The translations under genes were made by a program, and so were the position numbers. Positions 30,137-39,352 of a stretch of DNA of 64,000 nucleotides are shown here, in pieces. The notes under the pieces are model-generated. The model searched no databases. It was not told the origin of the DNA and was given only the letters and a program-made list of their open reading frames with translations. Numbering within the stretch: position 1 is the first letter of the stretch; each line of letters opens with the position of its first letter. The DNA lies in assembly GCF_003148685.1 (NCBI RefSeq), contig NZ_QGGR01000017.1, forward strand, positions 110,564-174,563, in the 5' to 3' direction. Origin of the DNA: Actinoplanes xinjiangensis. GTDB taxonomy: Bacteria > Actinomycetota > Actinomycetes > Mycobacteriales > Micromonosporaceae.

Positions 30137-33100
30137 ATGTCGACGGCAGATGTCCGGAGGTATGCCGTGGCGCTCGATCTTGCCCGGCCGGGAACGCGGG
30201 ACCGGCCGGTGCCCTCTCCGGACCCCGGCCGCGCGGTGCGCCGCCCGGCCCATCGGCATCGCCGCCGTCGTGACCCGCGGGCCCTGGCCGGCCGATGGTG
30301 GCGGCCCGCGCTGGCGGTGGCGGTCGTCCTCTTCGCGGTGAGTGGACCGGCGCACGCGTTCGGCCGTACCACCGTGGTCTTCTGGTTGTGCCTGGTCGGC
30401 CTCGCGCTCGCCACGGCGGCCGTGCCCCTCGGACTGCTCGCGCTCCGCGGCCGGGGCCGGCCGGTGCTGGACCTGCCGCGCCGCGCCGCGCTGGTGGCGG
30501 CCCGGCCGTATCTGATCGTGCTGGCGCTGGACGTGCTGATCGTCAGCCGCTGGTTCCGGACCGGGACGTTCATCGCCGGCGGCGACATGGGGGCCTTCAT
30601 CCGCCGCGGCTGGGAACCGGAGATGACCTGGTCGTGGAACCATCAGATCACCGGGGCCGGCTCGGCCGCCTACACCATGGCGCGGGCGTTCGAGTTCGTC
30701 CTGATCCGGTTGTGCCGGCTGGTGGGGCTCACCGAGTACTCCGCCCAGTGGCTGTACTACACGTGCATCTACGGCCTGGTCGGGTTCGGGGTGGCGTACC
30801 TGGCCGGCGCGTTCGTCCGCAGCCAGGCCGGCATCGTGGTGGCCGGCGCGTTCGGCATGCTCAACGGATTCTTCCTGACCCGGCTGCCGAACCCGCTCAA
30901 CGTCATCTCGGTGGGTTCGGTCGCGCTGATCACCGGTGTGGCGATGCGGGTCGCCCTGGGGCGGCGGGTCCCGGCGCCGATCGCCGGGTTCGCGCTGATG
31001 CCCACGTCGTTCCTCAGTTTCAACCCGCCGATGCTGGTGGTCGCGTACGCCTGGGCGGTGGCCGGCACACCGCTGCTGGCCGCGCTCCTGATCGGCCGGC
31101 CGGCGGCCTGGCGGCTGCTGAGATGGTTCGCCGCCGCCGTGCCGTGGGCGATCTGCCTGAACGCGTGGTGGCTGGTGCCGCTGGCGCAGAGCTTCACCGG
31201 CGGTGGTGGCGCGACCGCCAACGCCACCTTCACCGACCCCACCAACTGGTCCTGGTCGCAGGTCAACAACGTGCCGCCGAACATCCTCACGATGGTGGCG
31301 AACTGGGCCTGGTTCCTGCCGCAGTACCTGCCGTTCGCCGCCGACCTGGACCGGCCGTGGTGGATCTGGATCCGCTACCTGCTGCCCGCCCTGGTCTTCC
31401 TGGCCCCGCTGGTCGCGTCCCGGCGGCTGCGACGGGTCACGCTGGGCCTGCTCGTGGTCATCCTGGTGTTCGTGTTCCTGGCCAAAGGGCTGCGCCCGCC
31501 CCTGGCGAAGATCAACCTGTTCCTGTACCTGCACGCCCCCGGCTTCTGGCTGTTCCGGGAGCCGATGAGCAAACTCGGTCAGCTGCTGATCTCGTTCTTC
31601 GGGGTGATGCTCGCCGTCACGGTCGAGGGGCTGCTGCTCCGGCTGCGCCTGCTGCCCCGGCGGCGGCGCCCGTACGGGCGGGTCGTGGCGGCCGCACCGG
31701 TCCTGCTGGCACTGGCCTACCCGTACCCGCTGTACACCGGCGGGGTGATGCCCGACGAGCGGCCGACCCAGCCCTCGATGCACGTGCGGGTGGCGCAGGA
31801 GTGGTGGGACGTGGCCGGGCACATCGACGCCGACCCGCGCCCCGGCAAGGTGTTCGTGCTGCCCCTGGACGACTACTACCAGATGCCGACGACCTGGGGT
31901 TTCTTCGGTGCGGACAGCATCGCGAACCTGCTGATCAAGCATCCGGTGGTGCAGCCGAAGCCGGACGGCTACTTCGGTGACGTGCCCGGTTTCGCCGCCG
32001 GCCTGCGGCTGATCGAGAGCGCGCTGCTGGCCGGTGACCTGGAGCCGGTGCCGCGACTGCTGGACTCGATCGGGGCGAGCCGGGTGATCGTCCGGCACGA
32101 CCTGGTACGCGGCCTGCCGAACCGGTACTTCGCCGACGACCGGGTGCTGGCCGCGGCGATGGCCCGGGTGCCCGGCGCCACCCTGGAGGTCGACGGCCTG
32201 CTCCAGGTGTGGCGGCTCGGCGACGGCTCCAGTCCCACCGTCCGCACGTACGACCGGGTGCTCGACGCCCCGGCCCGGCCGGACGCGGGCGCGGCGGTGC
32301 TCGGCACGGTCGGGTCCGGCACCGCGATCGCGGCCCGCCCGGACGCCCCGGCCGCGGCCACCAGCCCGCGGGTCGACGACACCGCCGCCGTCACGCCGGA
32401 CGTCGTGCACTGGCCGGTCCCCGCGGTGGACCGGGGCTCCCCGGTGACGACGGTGCGGGTGCCGGCCGGCCGGTACACGGTCGCCCAGCGGGCCCGCGCC
32501 GCGCCCGCGCTGATCCCCCGCGTCGAGGGCGGCGACCTGCTGCTGGAGGACCCGACGGTGGTACGGGTCGACGGGCGGCCGGTGTCCCGGCGGCCCGCGC
32601 TGCGGGTGCCGCTGCCGGACGGCCGCCCGGTCCTCGCGATCAAGCCGGCCGGCACGCGCCGGGTGGTGTCCCTCGACGTCGACGAGCCGAAGCCGGTGCC
32701 GGTCGGCGCGGCCACCGGCCTCACCCTGCTGGCCGCCGACCCGGACCCGGTGAAGGTGAGCGGGTTCAGCCCGGTCTTCGACTGCAACAACTACGAGCCA
32801 CGGCCCTGGAGCGAGCTGGGCCTGTCCGCCGTGACGTCCGACTCGAAGCAGGGCCCGGCGGTCCGGCTCACCGCCTCCGACCACGCCGGCTGCACCCGGG
32901 TGATCGTCGACGACGCGCCGGCCGGCCAGATCTACCGGATCCGGATGCAGTACCGGCACGTGTCCGGGCCCCGGCCGCAGATCTGCCTGTGGCAGTCCGG
33001 TGCCGCCGGTTGTGAACTGTCGACCCGGCTCGGGCTCGCCAAGGAGTGGACGCCGTTCGAGGGCGTGGTGACCATGGACGCCGGCGGGACGCTCCAGATC

Positions 33101-34126
33101 ATCCTGCACGCCGACGTGGGCCGCCGGCTGTCGTCGCCGACCGTGGTGGAGTACCGCGGCGTTCAGGTGCAGGCGCTGGAGGAGGTGGGCCGGCCCGAGG
33201 TGTGGCCCCCGGCCGTGCCGGAGACCACCGTCGACCTCGCCGCCGGCGACCACGAGCTGCGCGTCGACGGCGGGCTGTCCGGGTCGATCCTGTCGCCGTT
33301 CGAACCTCTGGAGGACTGCTACCGCTACGACGACCAGACCGCCGAACAGGCCGGACTGGCCGCCGAGGCGCAGACCGGGCCGGACGGCGAGACCACCTAC
33401 ACCCTCAAGGCGGTCAGCCATCTGGCCTGCATCGGCGCCGCCGCCGAGGACTTCGGGGGCGCCTCGCTGTACGAGCTGTCGATGGAGGCGCGCAGCGTCG
33501 CCCTGCGCAACCCGAAGTTCTGTCTCTACCTGCGCGGGCCCGACCTGTGCCGCAAACTGCCGACGGTCGCGGTGTACCAGGGCTGGACGCCGTACGAGGC
33601 ACTGATCCCGCCGGATCCGAACACCGTCGAGGCCCGCCTCTACCTGTACGGGCTGCGCGACCTGGAGGGAACCCGGCAGTCGCAGGTGGAGTACCGGGGA
33701 GTGCGGATCCGCCCGGTCGCGTCCACCTCGGCCGTGGTCCTGATCCGGCAGGACGAGCCGGGCGCCGCCGCGGTGGCCGACTGGGAGCGGGAGAACCCGG
33801 CGCACTTCGCCGGCACCGTCACCGCGGCCGGGCCCACCGTCCTGGCGATGGCCGAGAGCGCCGCCCCGGGCTGGGCGCTGACCGGCATCCCCGGCGCGCG
33901 GAAGGTGACGTTGCAGGGCTGGATGAGCGGCTGGGAGCTGCCGGCCGGCGGTGACTTCGCGATCCGCTACGGCCCGGCCCGGATCGCCCGGTACGCGTTC
34001 TACCTGCTGCCCGTCACCGTCGTGCTGTCGGTCGCGTTCATGTATGCCGTACGCCTGCCCGCCGGCCGTCCCGGAGCCTGGGCGGTCCGGCACCGCCGGA
34101 GACGGCGACGGCGATGGCGACGCTGA
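30137..34126 (+). CDS. AftD-like GT-C membrane glycosyltransferase
   Basis: A 1,329-residue integral membrane protein. Residues about 50-500 hold 10 or more membrane helices with an early extracytoplasmic acidic loop (FIAGGDMGAFIRRGWEPEMT) as in GT-C enzymes, and FWLFREPMSKLGQLLISFFG later. A large outer domain (about 520-1270) contains two related Cys-containing modules, near 880-1015 and 1058-1195. A final helix (YAFYLLPVTVVLSVAFMY) ends it. Overall organisation matches DUF3367/AftD-type arabinofuranosyltransferases of mycolata, which use a polyprenyl-phosphate sugar donor. The actual sugar here is unknown. The stop overlaps the metallophosphoesterase gene by 13 bases. Confidence 0.8.
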   Translation: MSTADVRRYAVALDLARPGTRDRPVPSPDPGRAVRRPAHRHRRRRDPRALAGRWWRPALAVAVVLFAVSGPAHAFGRTTVVFWLCLVGLALATAAVPLGLLALRGRGRPVLDLPRRAALVAARPYLIVLALDVLIVSRWFRTGTFIAGGDMGAFIRRGWEPEMTWSWNHQITGAGSAAYTMARAFEFVLIRLCRLVGLTEYSAQWLYYTCIYGLVGFGVAYLAGAFVRSQAGIVVAGAFGMLNGFFLTRLPNPLNVISVGSVALITGVAMRVALGRRVPAPIAGFALMPTSFLSFNPPMLVVAYAWAVAGTPLLAALLIGRPAAWRLLRWFAAAVPWAICLNAWWLVPLAQSFTGGGGATANATFTDPTNWSWSQVNNVPPNILTMVANWAWFLPQYLPFAADLDRPWWIWIRYLLPALVFLAPLVASRRLRRVTLGLLVVILVFVFLAKGLRPPLAKINLFLYLHAPGFWLFREPMSKLGQLLISFFGVMLAVTVEGLLLRLRLLPRRRRPYGRVVAAAPVLLALAYPYPLYTGGVMPDERPTQPSMHVRVAQEWWDVAGHIDADPRPGKVFVLPLDDYYQMPTTWGFFGADSIANLLIKHPVVQPKPDGYFGDVPGFAAGLRLIESALLAGDLEPVPRLLDSIGASRVIVRHDLVRGLPNRYFADDRVLAAAMARVPGATLEVDGLLQVWRLGDGSSPTVRTYDRVLDAPARPDAGAAVLGTVGSGTAIAARPDAPAAATSPRVDDTAAVTPDVVHWPVPAVDRGSPVTTVRVPAGRYTVAQRARAAPALIPRVEGGDLLLEDPTVVRVDGRPVSRRPALRVPLPDGRPVLAIKPAGTRRVVSLDVDEPKPVPVGAATGLTLLAADPDPVKVSGFSPVFDCNNYEPRPWSELGLSAVTSDSKQGPAVRLTASDHAGCTRVIVDDAPAGQIYRIRMQYRHVSGPRPQICLWQSGAAGCELSTRLGLAKEWTPFEGVVTMDAGGTLQIILHADVGRRLSSPTVVEYRGVQVQALEEVGRPEVWPPAVPETTVDLAAGDHELRVDGGLSGSILSPFEPLEDCYRYDDQTAEQAGLAAEAQTGPDGETTYTLKAVSHLACIGAAAEDFGGASLYELSMEARSVALRNPKFCLYLRGPDLCRKLPTVAVYQGWTPYEALIPPDPNTVEARLYLYGLRDLEGTRQSQVEYRGVRIRPVASTSAVVLIRQDEPGAAAVADWERENPAHFAGTVTAAGPTVLAMAESAAPGWALTGIPGARKVTLQGWMSGWELPAGGDFAIRYGPARIARYAFYLLPVTVVLSVAFMYAVRLPAGRPGAWAVRHRRRRRRRWRR

Positions 34127-35133
34127 CCGGGCTCGTCCGGCGGCTGCTCGGCGGCCGGTCCCGGCGGCGGATGCGCTGGGCCCGCCGGCACCTGGTCCTC
34201 GGCACCGCGGGCGCCCTGGTCACCGTTCTGGTGGCGGTGATGATGTGGCCGGCCGGCCGGCGGTTCATCATCGCCCCGTCGGTCGTCACGGTGGTGGCCG
34301 CCGGCGACATGGCCTGCGACCCGGCCGACCCGGACCTGAAGCCGCCCGGCGAGCCGCCGGGTGACCGGTGCCGTCAGCAGTCCGTCTCGGACCTGGCGGT
34401 CGCCCTGGACCCGGACTACCTGCTGGCGCTCGGCGACGTCCAGCACGAGGTGCCGACCGGTGAGGCGTTCCGCACGGTCTACGGCCCGTCGTTCGGCCGC
34501 CTGCGGGACCGCACCGTGCCGGTCTTCGGCAACCAGGAGTACAAGGTGCAGGACGCGTCGTCGTTCACCGCCTACTTCGGTGAGCGGATCCGCGACCCCC
34601 GCGGCTACTGGTCCGAGGAGATCGGCCAATGGCACCTGGTGGTGCTGAACTCCAACTGTTCCGCGGTGGCCGGCGGGTGCGGGCCCGGCTCGCCGCAGCA
34701 CACCTGGCTGGCCACCGACCTGGCCGCCGCCGGTGACCGCTGCGTGATCGCCGCCTGGCACCATCCGCGCTGGTCGAGCGGCCTCGGCGGCTCCGGCGAC
34801 CGGACCGCGGACCTGTTCCGCACCCTCTACGAGAACCGGGTGGAGCTGGTGCTCTCCGGCCACGACGCGCACTACGAACGGTTCGCGCCGATGAACGGTG
34901 ACGGCCGGCGCGACGACGAGGGGGTCCGGCAGTTCGTCGTCGGCACCGGGGGACAGGCGCACTACCGCCCCGAGCTGCCACCCGCGGCCGGCGCGGTGAC
35001 CGGTGAGTACACCGACTACGACCACCACGGGGTGCTGGAACTGACGCTGCGACCGGACTCCTACCGGTGGCGGTTCCATCCACTGGAGGCGGCCGACGCC
35101 GTCGAGGACGAGGGCGAGGCCGCCTGCCACTGA
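34114..35133 (+). CDS. Membrane-anchored extracellular metallophosphoesterase
   Basis: A 339-residue protein with an N-terminal membrane anchor (LVLGTAGALVTVLVAVMMW) and a calcineurin-like phosphoesterase domain. Motifs are AAGDMACD (near 63), LALGDVQ (near 107), VFGNQEYK (near 138), AAWHHPRW (near 214) and LSGHDAHYERF (near 248). The usual GNH[D/E] motif reads GNQE, so the catalytic or metal-binding His is replaced by Gln. Relatives act as secreted phosphatases or on polyprenyl-phosphate-type substrates. Translational coupling to the AftD-like gene suggests removal of phosphate from a lipid carrier or glycan, which is inference. Confidence 0.85.
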   Translation: MATLTGLVRRLLGGRSRRRMRWARRHLVLGTAGALVTVLVAVMMWPAGRRFIIAPSVVTVVAAGDMACDPADPDLKPPGEPPGDRCRQQSVSDLAVALDPDYLLALGDVQHEVPTGEAFRTVYGPSFGRLRDRTVPVFGNQEYKVQDASSFTAYFGERIRDPRGYWSEEIGQWHLVVLNSNCSAVAGGCGPGSPQHTWLATDLAAAGDRCVIAAWHHPRWSSGLGGSGDRTADLFRTLYENRVELVLSGHDAHYERFAPMNGDGRRDDEGVRQFVVGTGGQAHYRPELPPAAGAVTGEYTDYDHHGVLELTLRPDSYRWRFHPLEAADAVEDEGEAACH

Positions 35134-35137
35134 ACGG

Positions 35138-36238
35138 TCACGCCGCCACCAGCATCGGGCCGCGGGGCACCCGGGCGTGCTGCCGGACCGCCGTCAGCAG
35201 GATCTCGGCGACCGTGTCCCAGGAGTGCGCGCCGCCGTACGGCAGCGGGGCGGGCGGCTGACGCTGCCAGCCGGGCAGCAGATCGGCGAGCCGGCCGGCC
35301 ATCGCCTCCGGCCGGGGCGGCACCACCACCCCGCCGGCCGCGGTCGTCGAGTCGCGCAGTCCGGGTACGTCGTACGCGATGGTCGGGGTGCCCAGGGCGG
35401 CGGCCTCGGTGACGACCAGGCCCCAGCCCTCCCGGACACTGGCGGCCAGGTGGACGTGCGCCCGGGCCATGAGATCGTGTTTCACCTCGTCGGAGACCCG
35501 TCCGTGGAACGTGACGTGCCCGGGTGCGGCCGCGGCCAGACGGTCCAGCAGGGGACCGCCGCCGATCATCCACAGTCGCAGGCCGGGCACCCGCTCCCGG
35601 GCCAGCGCGACCGCGCGGATCACGTCGCCGGGCCGCTTGTAAGCCACCATCCGGCCGCAGAACACCGCGGTGGGCTGTTCCTCCTTGACCGGCCGGGGCA
35701 GCGGCCAGGGCGGCTCGTAGCCCTCGGGCACCACCGTCACGTCGTGTGCGCCGAAGCGGGCCAGCGCGCCCCGCGTCGACTCGGACACCGCCAGGATGGG
35801 GCTGCCACCGAGGCGCCGCAGCCAGTTCGGCTCCAGCCGCCGGCGACCGAGGTGCGCCAGGACCGGCGGTGCGTTGATGTGCCAGATCTCCTCACAGGTC
35901 TGGTGGACCAGGGCGATGGTCCGGGTGCCGTCGTCGACCCACTCGTGCGCGTGGAACGGCACCGTGTTGGTCTCGTCGATCACCACGTCGAAGCTGCCGC
36001 GCCCGTGCCGGCGCCACCATCGGCGGGCCTCCCGGTAGACGGTGAACCGGCTGCCGGCCCGGATGATCCGGTAGCCGTCGCGGATCTCGTCGCCCGGCCG
36101 GCCGGGCACCGCCGCGGCGAACAGGGTGACCTGGTGGCCGGCCGCCGCCCACCGGCGCAGCACCTGTTCGGTGTAGACCTCGGCCCCGCCGGCCGCCGGG
36201 TGGCTCAGGTCTCGCCAGTTCAGGATCAGGATGCGCAT
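35138..36238 (-). CDS. Family 4 glycosyltransferase
   Basis: A 366-residue GT-B enzyme starting MRILILNWRDLSHPAAGGAE, with AGGAEVY as the acceptor-side glycine loop. Donor-side motifs are VFCGRMVAYKRPGDVIRAV and the EX7E motif in REGWGLVVTEAAALG. It resembles GT4 mannosyl- or glucosyltransferases of envelope glycan pathways. It is convergent with the metallophosphoesterase gene (four bases apart) and divergent from the GT-C gene at 36351, with a single TCA-type unit (TTCTCAACCCC on the minus strand) in between. Confidence 0.9.
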   Translation of the reverse strand: MRILILNWRDLSHPAAGGAEVYTEQVLRRWAAAGHQVTLFAAAVPGRPGDEIRDGYRIIRAGSRFTVYREARRWWRRHGRGSFDVVIDETNTVPFHAHEWVDDGTRTIALVHQTCEEIWHINAPPVLAHLGRRRLEPNWLRRLGGSPILAVSESTRGALARFGAHDVTVVPEGYEPPWPLPRPVKEEQPTAVFCGRMVAYKRPGDVIRAVALARERVPGLRLWMIGGGPLLDRLAAAAPGHVTFHGRVSDEVKHDLMARAHVHLAASVREGWGLVVTEAAALGTPTIAYDVPGLRDSTTAAGGVVVPPRPEAMAGRLADLLPGWQRQPPAPLPYGGAHSWDTVAEILLTAVRQHARVPRGPMLVAA

Positions 36239-36350
36239 CGGTCCTCCGGGGGGTGCGGCGGTGACCGGGAAGATCGACCGCGGCGGCCCGGGGTTGAGAA
36301 CGTTGCCGGAATCGCCCCCGAGGCTCGGAACAGCGGCGATAGTGGATTAA

Positions 36351-38462
36351 GTGACCGAACACCGCCGAAACCGGTCCGGCCGGCATCGGCGGCAGCGCCC
36401 GGTCATGGCCCGTGCCGGCGGGCTGACGGCGGAGTCGGTGCTGCTCGGTCTGGTCGCCGGTGTGCTGGTGGTGGCGCCGTGGACCCGCTCCGGCCATCTG
36501 CTGCTGCTGGACTGGGTGTCGGGACCGCATCAGGCGCTCACGCCGGGTCTCTACGGGCTCGACCCGGCCGCGCTCGACGCCCTGCCGTACCGGCTGGCCA
36601 CCCACGGGATCCGTACGCTGTTCGGGGCCGGTGCGACCAGCTGGCTGATGGTGCTGGCGTACTTCCCGATCGTCGCGGGCGGGGTCTCGGCCCTCGCCGG
36701 TGGCAGCCGGTGGCGGCGGCACCCGGCGGCACTGTTCGCCTGCCTGAACCCGTTCGTCGTCGAGCGGATCCAGGCCGGGCACGTGCCGTTCCTGCTGGCG
36801 GTGGCGCTGCTCGGCCCGATGGCGGCGTCCGCGCTGCACGCCCGGCGCCGGGGCCGGTGGTTCGCCGCCCGCCCGGCCGGCTGGTACGCCCTGGCCATCT
36901 CGGTCGGCGCACACGCCGCCTGGCTCGGGGCCGCGGTGCTGGTGGCGATCGCGCTGCTGCCCCGGCCGCGGTGGCCGGACGTGGTGCGTACCGCGGTGGT
37001 GATCGTGTCGGCCGGCTGTGTCTACGCCTACGCCGCCGTCGTGGTGGCGAACGCGATCCTCACCGTCCGGGTCGGCGACCTGGACCTGGAGGTGTACGCG
37101 ACGTACCCGGGCTCGGCCGGTCTCGCGGCCACGGTCGCCACCCTGCGCGGGTTCTGGCGGGGTGCCGCCGACAGCAGCCCGGAGGCCGCGCTGGGCCTGG
37201 CCCCGGGCGTGGTGCTGGTGGTGGCCGCGGTCGTGGGCCTGGCCCGGCTGTGCCGCAGCGAGCCGGTCACCGGTGTGCCGATGGTCGCCGTCACGGTCAC
37301 CGGTCTGCTGCTCGGCGCCGGGATCGACGGCCCGCTCGGCACCGTGTACCGGATCGCCTTCGACGCCCTCCCCCTCTTCGAGGCCATGCGTGAGCAGCAG
37401 AAATGGGTGGCGCTGGCGATGATCGGGTACGCCGTGGGCATCGGCGCCACGGTGGAGGCGGTGATGACCCGCCTGCGCCCTAGCCGCTCGCTGCTGCGCC
37501 AGGCGGTCGCGGTCGCGTCCGCGCCGGCACTGATCGGGATGTACGCGACGGTCGGTGCCTCCCTGGTCTGGGGTCTCGGCGGCAGTGTGCGGGTGAGCCA
37601 CTATCCGCCGGCCTGGTACGCCGCCGACCGGCTGATGGGTGCCGGCGACGAGTCGGTGCTGTTCCTGCCGTGGCACCAGTACCAGCCGTTCACGTTCACC
37701 GCCGCGCGCACCGTGGCGACGCCGGCCGGGGCGTTCTTCCGCCGGCCGGTGCTCAGCAGCGACGCCGCGGAGCTGGGCCCGGTGCGGTCCAACTCGGCGT
37801 CCCGGCGGATGGCCTACCTGGACGAACTGATCGCCCGGGGTGGCGGCGGCGGGTTCGGGCGGCTGATCGCTCCCCTGGGGGTCCGGTACGTGGTGCTGGC
37901 CAGGGACCGGGAGAGTGACACGTACGCCTGGCTGGGCCGGCAGCGGGACCTGGCGCCGGTGCTGCGGACCGCGGAACTCGACCTCTACCGGGTGACGGTG
38001 GACGGGACGGGCCGGGTGGTGAGCGCCCGGGACGGGGATCTCGCCGATGCGCTGGGGTGGGCGGGCGGCGGCCACCTGGGAACGGAGGCGGTGCTCTCCG
38101 GGGCCGGCGACGGTGTGGTGCCCTCCGCCGCGTCGGGTGGTGCTCGCCGCGACGGGTCGACGCGGTGGCAGGTCGCCGCGGGTGCGCCCGGTTGGGTGGT
38201 GCTGCCCGAGGAATGGTCGGCGAACTGGACGGCGGGTGATCAGGTCACCCGGCCCACCGTGGCGGGGACGGTGGCGGTCCGGGCCGGTTCCGGGGCCTTC
38301 ACGGTGCGGTACACGCCGTGGAAGTGGTTGCGCCTGGGTCTGGCGGTGTCGCTGTTCTCGCTGACGGCTCTGCTCGTCGCCGGGGTGCTGGAGCACCGGC
38401 GGGAGTGGCTCAGACGGCGGCCTGCCGGTAGTGGCCGGCCAGGTGGCGACGGTGGATCGTGA
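36351..38462 (+). CDS. GT-C-like membrane protein
   Basis: A 703-residue protein with about 11 membrane helices in the first 400 residues (SVLLGLVAGVLVVAPW, ALVVVAAVVGLA-type segments) and a soluble outer part from about 430 to 670. A last helix (LRLGLAVSLFSLTALLVAGV) ends it. The loop LFEAMREQQKWVALAMIG and the later RLIAPLGVRYVVLARD recall the same two places in the AftD-like protein (FREPMSKLGQL and GASRVIVRHD), so the two are probably related GT-C-type proteins. It starts at GTG. The last 53 bases overlap the convergent GT2 gene. Confidence 0.75.
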   Translation: MTEHRRNRSGRHRRQRPVMARAGGLTAESVLLGLVAGVLVVAPWTRSGHLLLLDWVSGPHQALTPGLYGLDPAALDALPYRLATHGIRTLFGAGATSWLMVLAYFPIVAGGVSALAGGSRWRRHPAALFACLNPFVVERIQAGHVPFLLAVALLGPMAASALHARRRGRWFAARPAGWYALAISVGAHAAWLGAAVLVAIALLPRPRWPDVVRTAVVIVSAGCVYAYAAVVVANAILTVRVGDLDLEVYATYPGSAGLAATVATLRGFWRGAADSSPEAALGLAPGVVLVVAAVVGLARLCRSEPVTGVPMVAVTVTGLLLGAGIDGPLGTVYRIAFDALPLFEAMREQQKWVALAMIGYAVGIGATVEAVMTRLRPSRSLLRQAVAVASAPALIGMYATVGASLVWGLGGSVRVSHYPPAWYAADRLMGAGDESVLFLPWHQYQPFTFTAARTVATPAGAFFRRPVLSSDAAELGPVRSNSASRRMAYLDELIARGGGGGFGRLIAPLGVRYVVLARDRESDTYAWLGRQRDLAPVLRTAELDLYRVTVDGTGRVVSARDGDLADALGWAGGGHLGTEAVLSGAGDGVVPSAASGGARRDGSTRWQVAAGAPGWVVLPEEWSANWTAGDQVTRPTVAGTVAVRAGSGAFTVRYTPWKWLRLGLAVSLFSLTALLVAGVLEHRREWLRRRPAGSGRPGGDGGS

Positions 38463-39222
38463 CGGTGTCGCGCAGCGTGCGGAGGATCGTGTCGGTGGTG
38501 ACGGTGCTGCCGTTGGCGCCGGTGTTGAGCGCGACCGGGGCGGCGTGCATGTCGCGGATGCCGGCGGCCTTGGCGGCGACGAAGAACTCCAGGTCGAAGG
38601 CGAACCGCTGCTCCCGCAGGTGCGGCAGGAGCTGGGCGAGCGCGTCCCGGCGGATGATCTTGCAGCCGGTCTGGGTGTCCTTGACCTTCAGCAGGAAGAG
38701 CAGGGCGACCAGGGTCGAGTAGACGATCGAGATGAGCTTGCGGAGCTTCGAGGCGCCGCTGACCGAGGCGGAGTGACGCTTGTCGGCGTAGACGGCGGCG
38801 TGGTCGCCCCCGCGGGCCAGCATCAGGTAGGTGGCGAGGTGGTGCGGGGCGATGTCGCCGTCGGCGTCGATGAACCCGACCCAGGCGCCCCGCGCGGCGG
38901 CGAAGCCCTGGTGCAGCGCGTTGCCCTTGCCCGAGTTGGTGCGGTTGTCGATCAGGCGGACGCCGGGGATGCCGTGGACGTGGTGCTGGGAGCCGTCGGT
39001 GCTGCCGTCGTTGACCGCGATGATCTCGTAGCCGACGCCGGCGGCGGTGAGGGTGGCGGCGATGTCGCGGATCGTCCGGGCCACCACCGGGCCGCAGTTG
39101 TAGAAGGGGACGACGACGGTCAGCTCGATGCCCGCCGTGGCCGGGGCCCACAGGTTCGGGGTGGCGGCCGGCGCCAGGGTGGTGACGGCGGCGGGGCGCT
39201 GGAGGGTGGCTGTCGTGTTCAT
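38410..39222 (-). CDS. Family 2 glycosyltransferase, polyprenyl-phosphate sugar synthase-like
   Basis: A 270-residue GT-A enzyme: ELTVVVPFYNCGPVVARTI, VNDGSTDGS, NSGKGNALHQGF, the DXD in GFIDADGD and QTGCKIIRRDAL. The GKGxA and QTGxK blocks are typical of dolichyl/polyprenyl-phosphate hexose synthases such as DPM1. Such an enzyme would make the lipid-linked sugar donor that GT-C enzymes need, which fits the neighbours at 30137 and 36351. It has no membrane helix. Four 11-nt units lie 22 bases upstream of its ATG. Confidence 0.9.
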   Translation of the reverse strand: MNTTATLQRPAAVTTLAPAATPNLWAPATAGIELTVVVPFYNCGPVVARTIRDIAATLTAAGVGYEIIAVNDGSTDGSQHHVHGIPGVRLIDNRTNSGKGNALHQGFAAARGAWVGFIDADGDIAPHHLATYLMLARGGDHAAVYADKRHSASVSGASKLRKLISIVYSTLVALLFLLKVKDTQTGCKIIRRDALAQLLPHLREQRFAFDLEFFVAAKAAGIRDMHAAPVALNTGANGSTVTTDTILRTLRDTVTIHRRHLAGHYRQAAV

Positions 39223-39244
39223 GGCCCAAACCCTGGGGCCGTTA

Positions 39245-39288
39245 CCTCAAGCTCGGCTCTAGCCGGATTCAGGCTTGCTACAAGCCGT
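39245..39288 (-). promoter_or_regulatory. Four contiguous 11-nt units upstream of the GT2 gene
   Basis: CCTCAAGCTCG, GCTCTAGCCGG, ATTCAGGCTTG and CTACAAGCCGT run head to tail. The first and third have TCA at positions 3-5; the other two differ by one base. The nearest unit is 22 bases from the ATG at 39222. Confidence 0.6.
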
Positions 39289-39298
39289 TGACCAGGGG

Positions 39299-39331
39299 TA
39301 ATCCAGAGCCCGGGTTGAACGTCGCTTGAGG
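39299..39331 (+). promoter_or_regulatory. Three contiguous 11-nt units upstream of the EAL gene
   Basis: On the minus strand CCTCAAGCGAC (39321-39331), GTTCAACCCGG (39310-39320) and GCTCTGGATTA (39299-39309). GTTCAACCCGG is close to the published actinomycete PHO-box unit. The nearest unit lies 21 bases before the ATG at 39353, the same spacing as at 21307 and 39245. Confidence 0.6.
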
Positions 39332-39352
39332 AAGCACCCGCACGATTCGAGC

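Noticed and set aside
29438..34093. Very long minus-strand open frame opposite the AftD-like gene
   Set aside because: It is an antisense shadow caused by high GC: Arg/Gly/His-rich translation without motifs. The plus-strand protein has clear membrane helices and family features.
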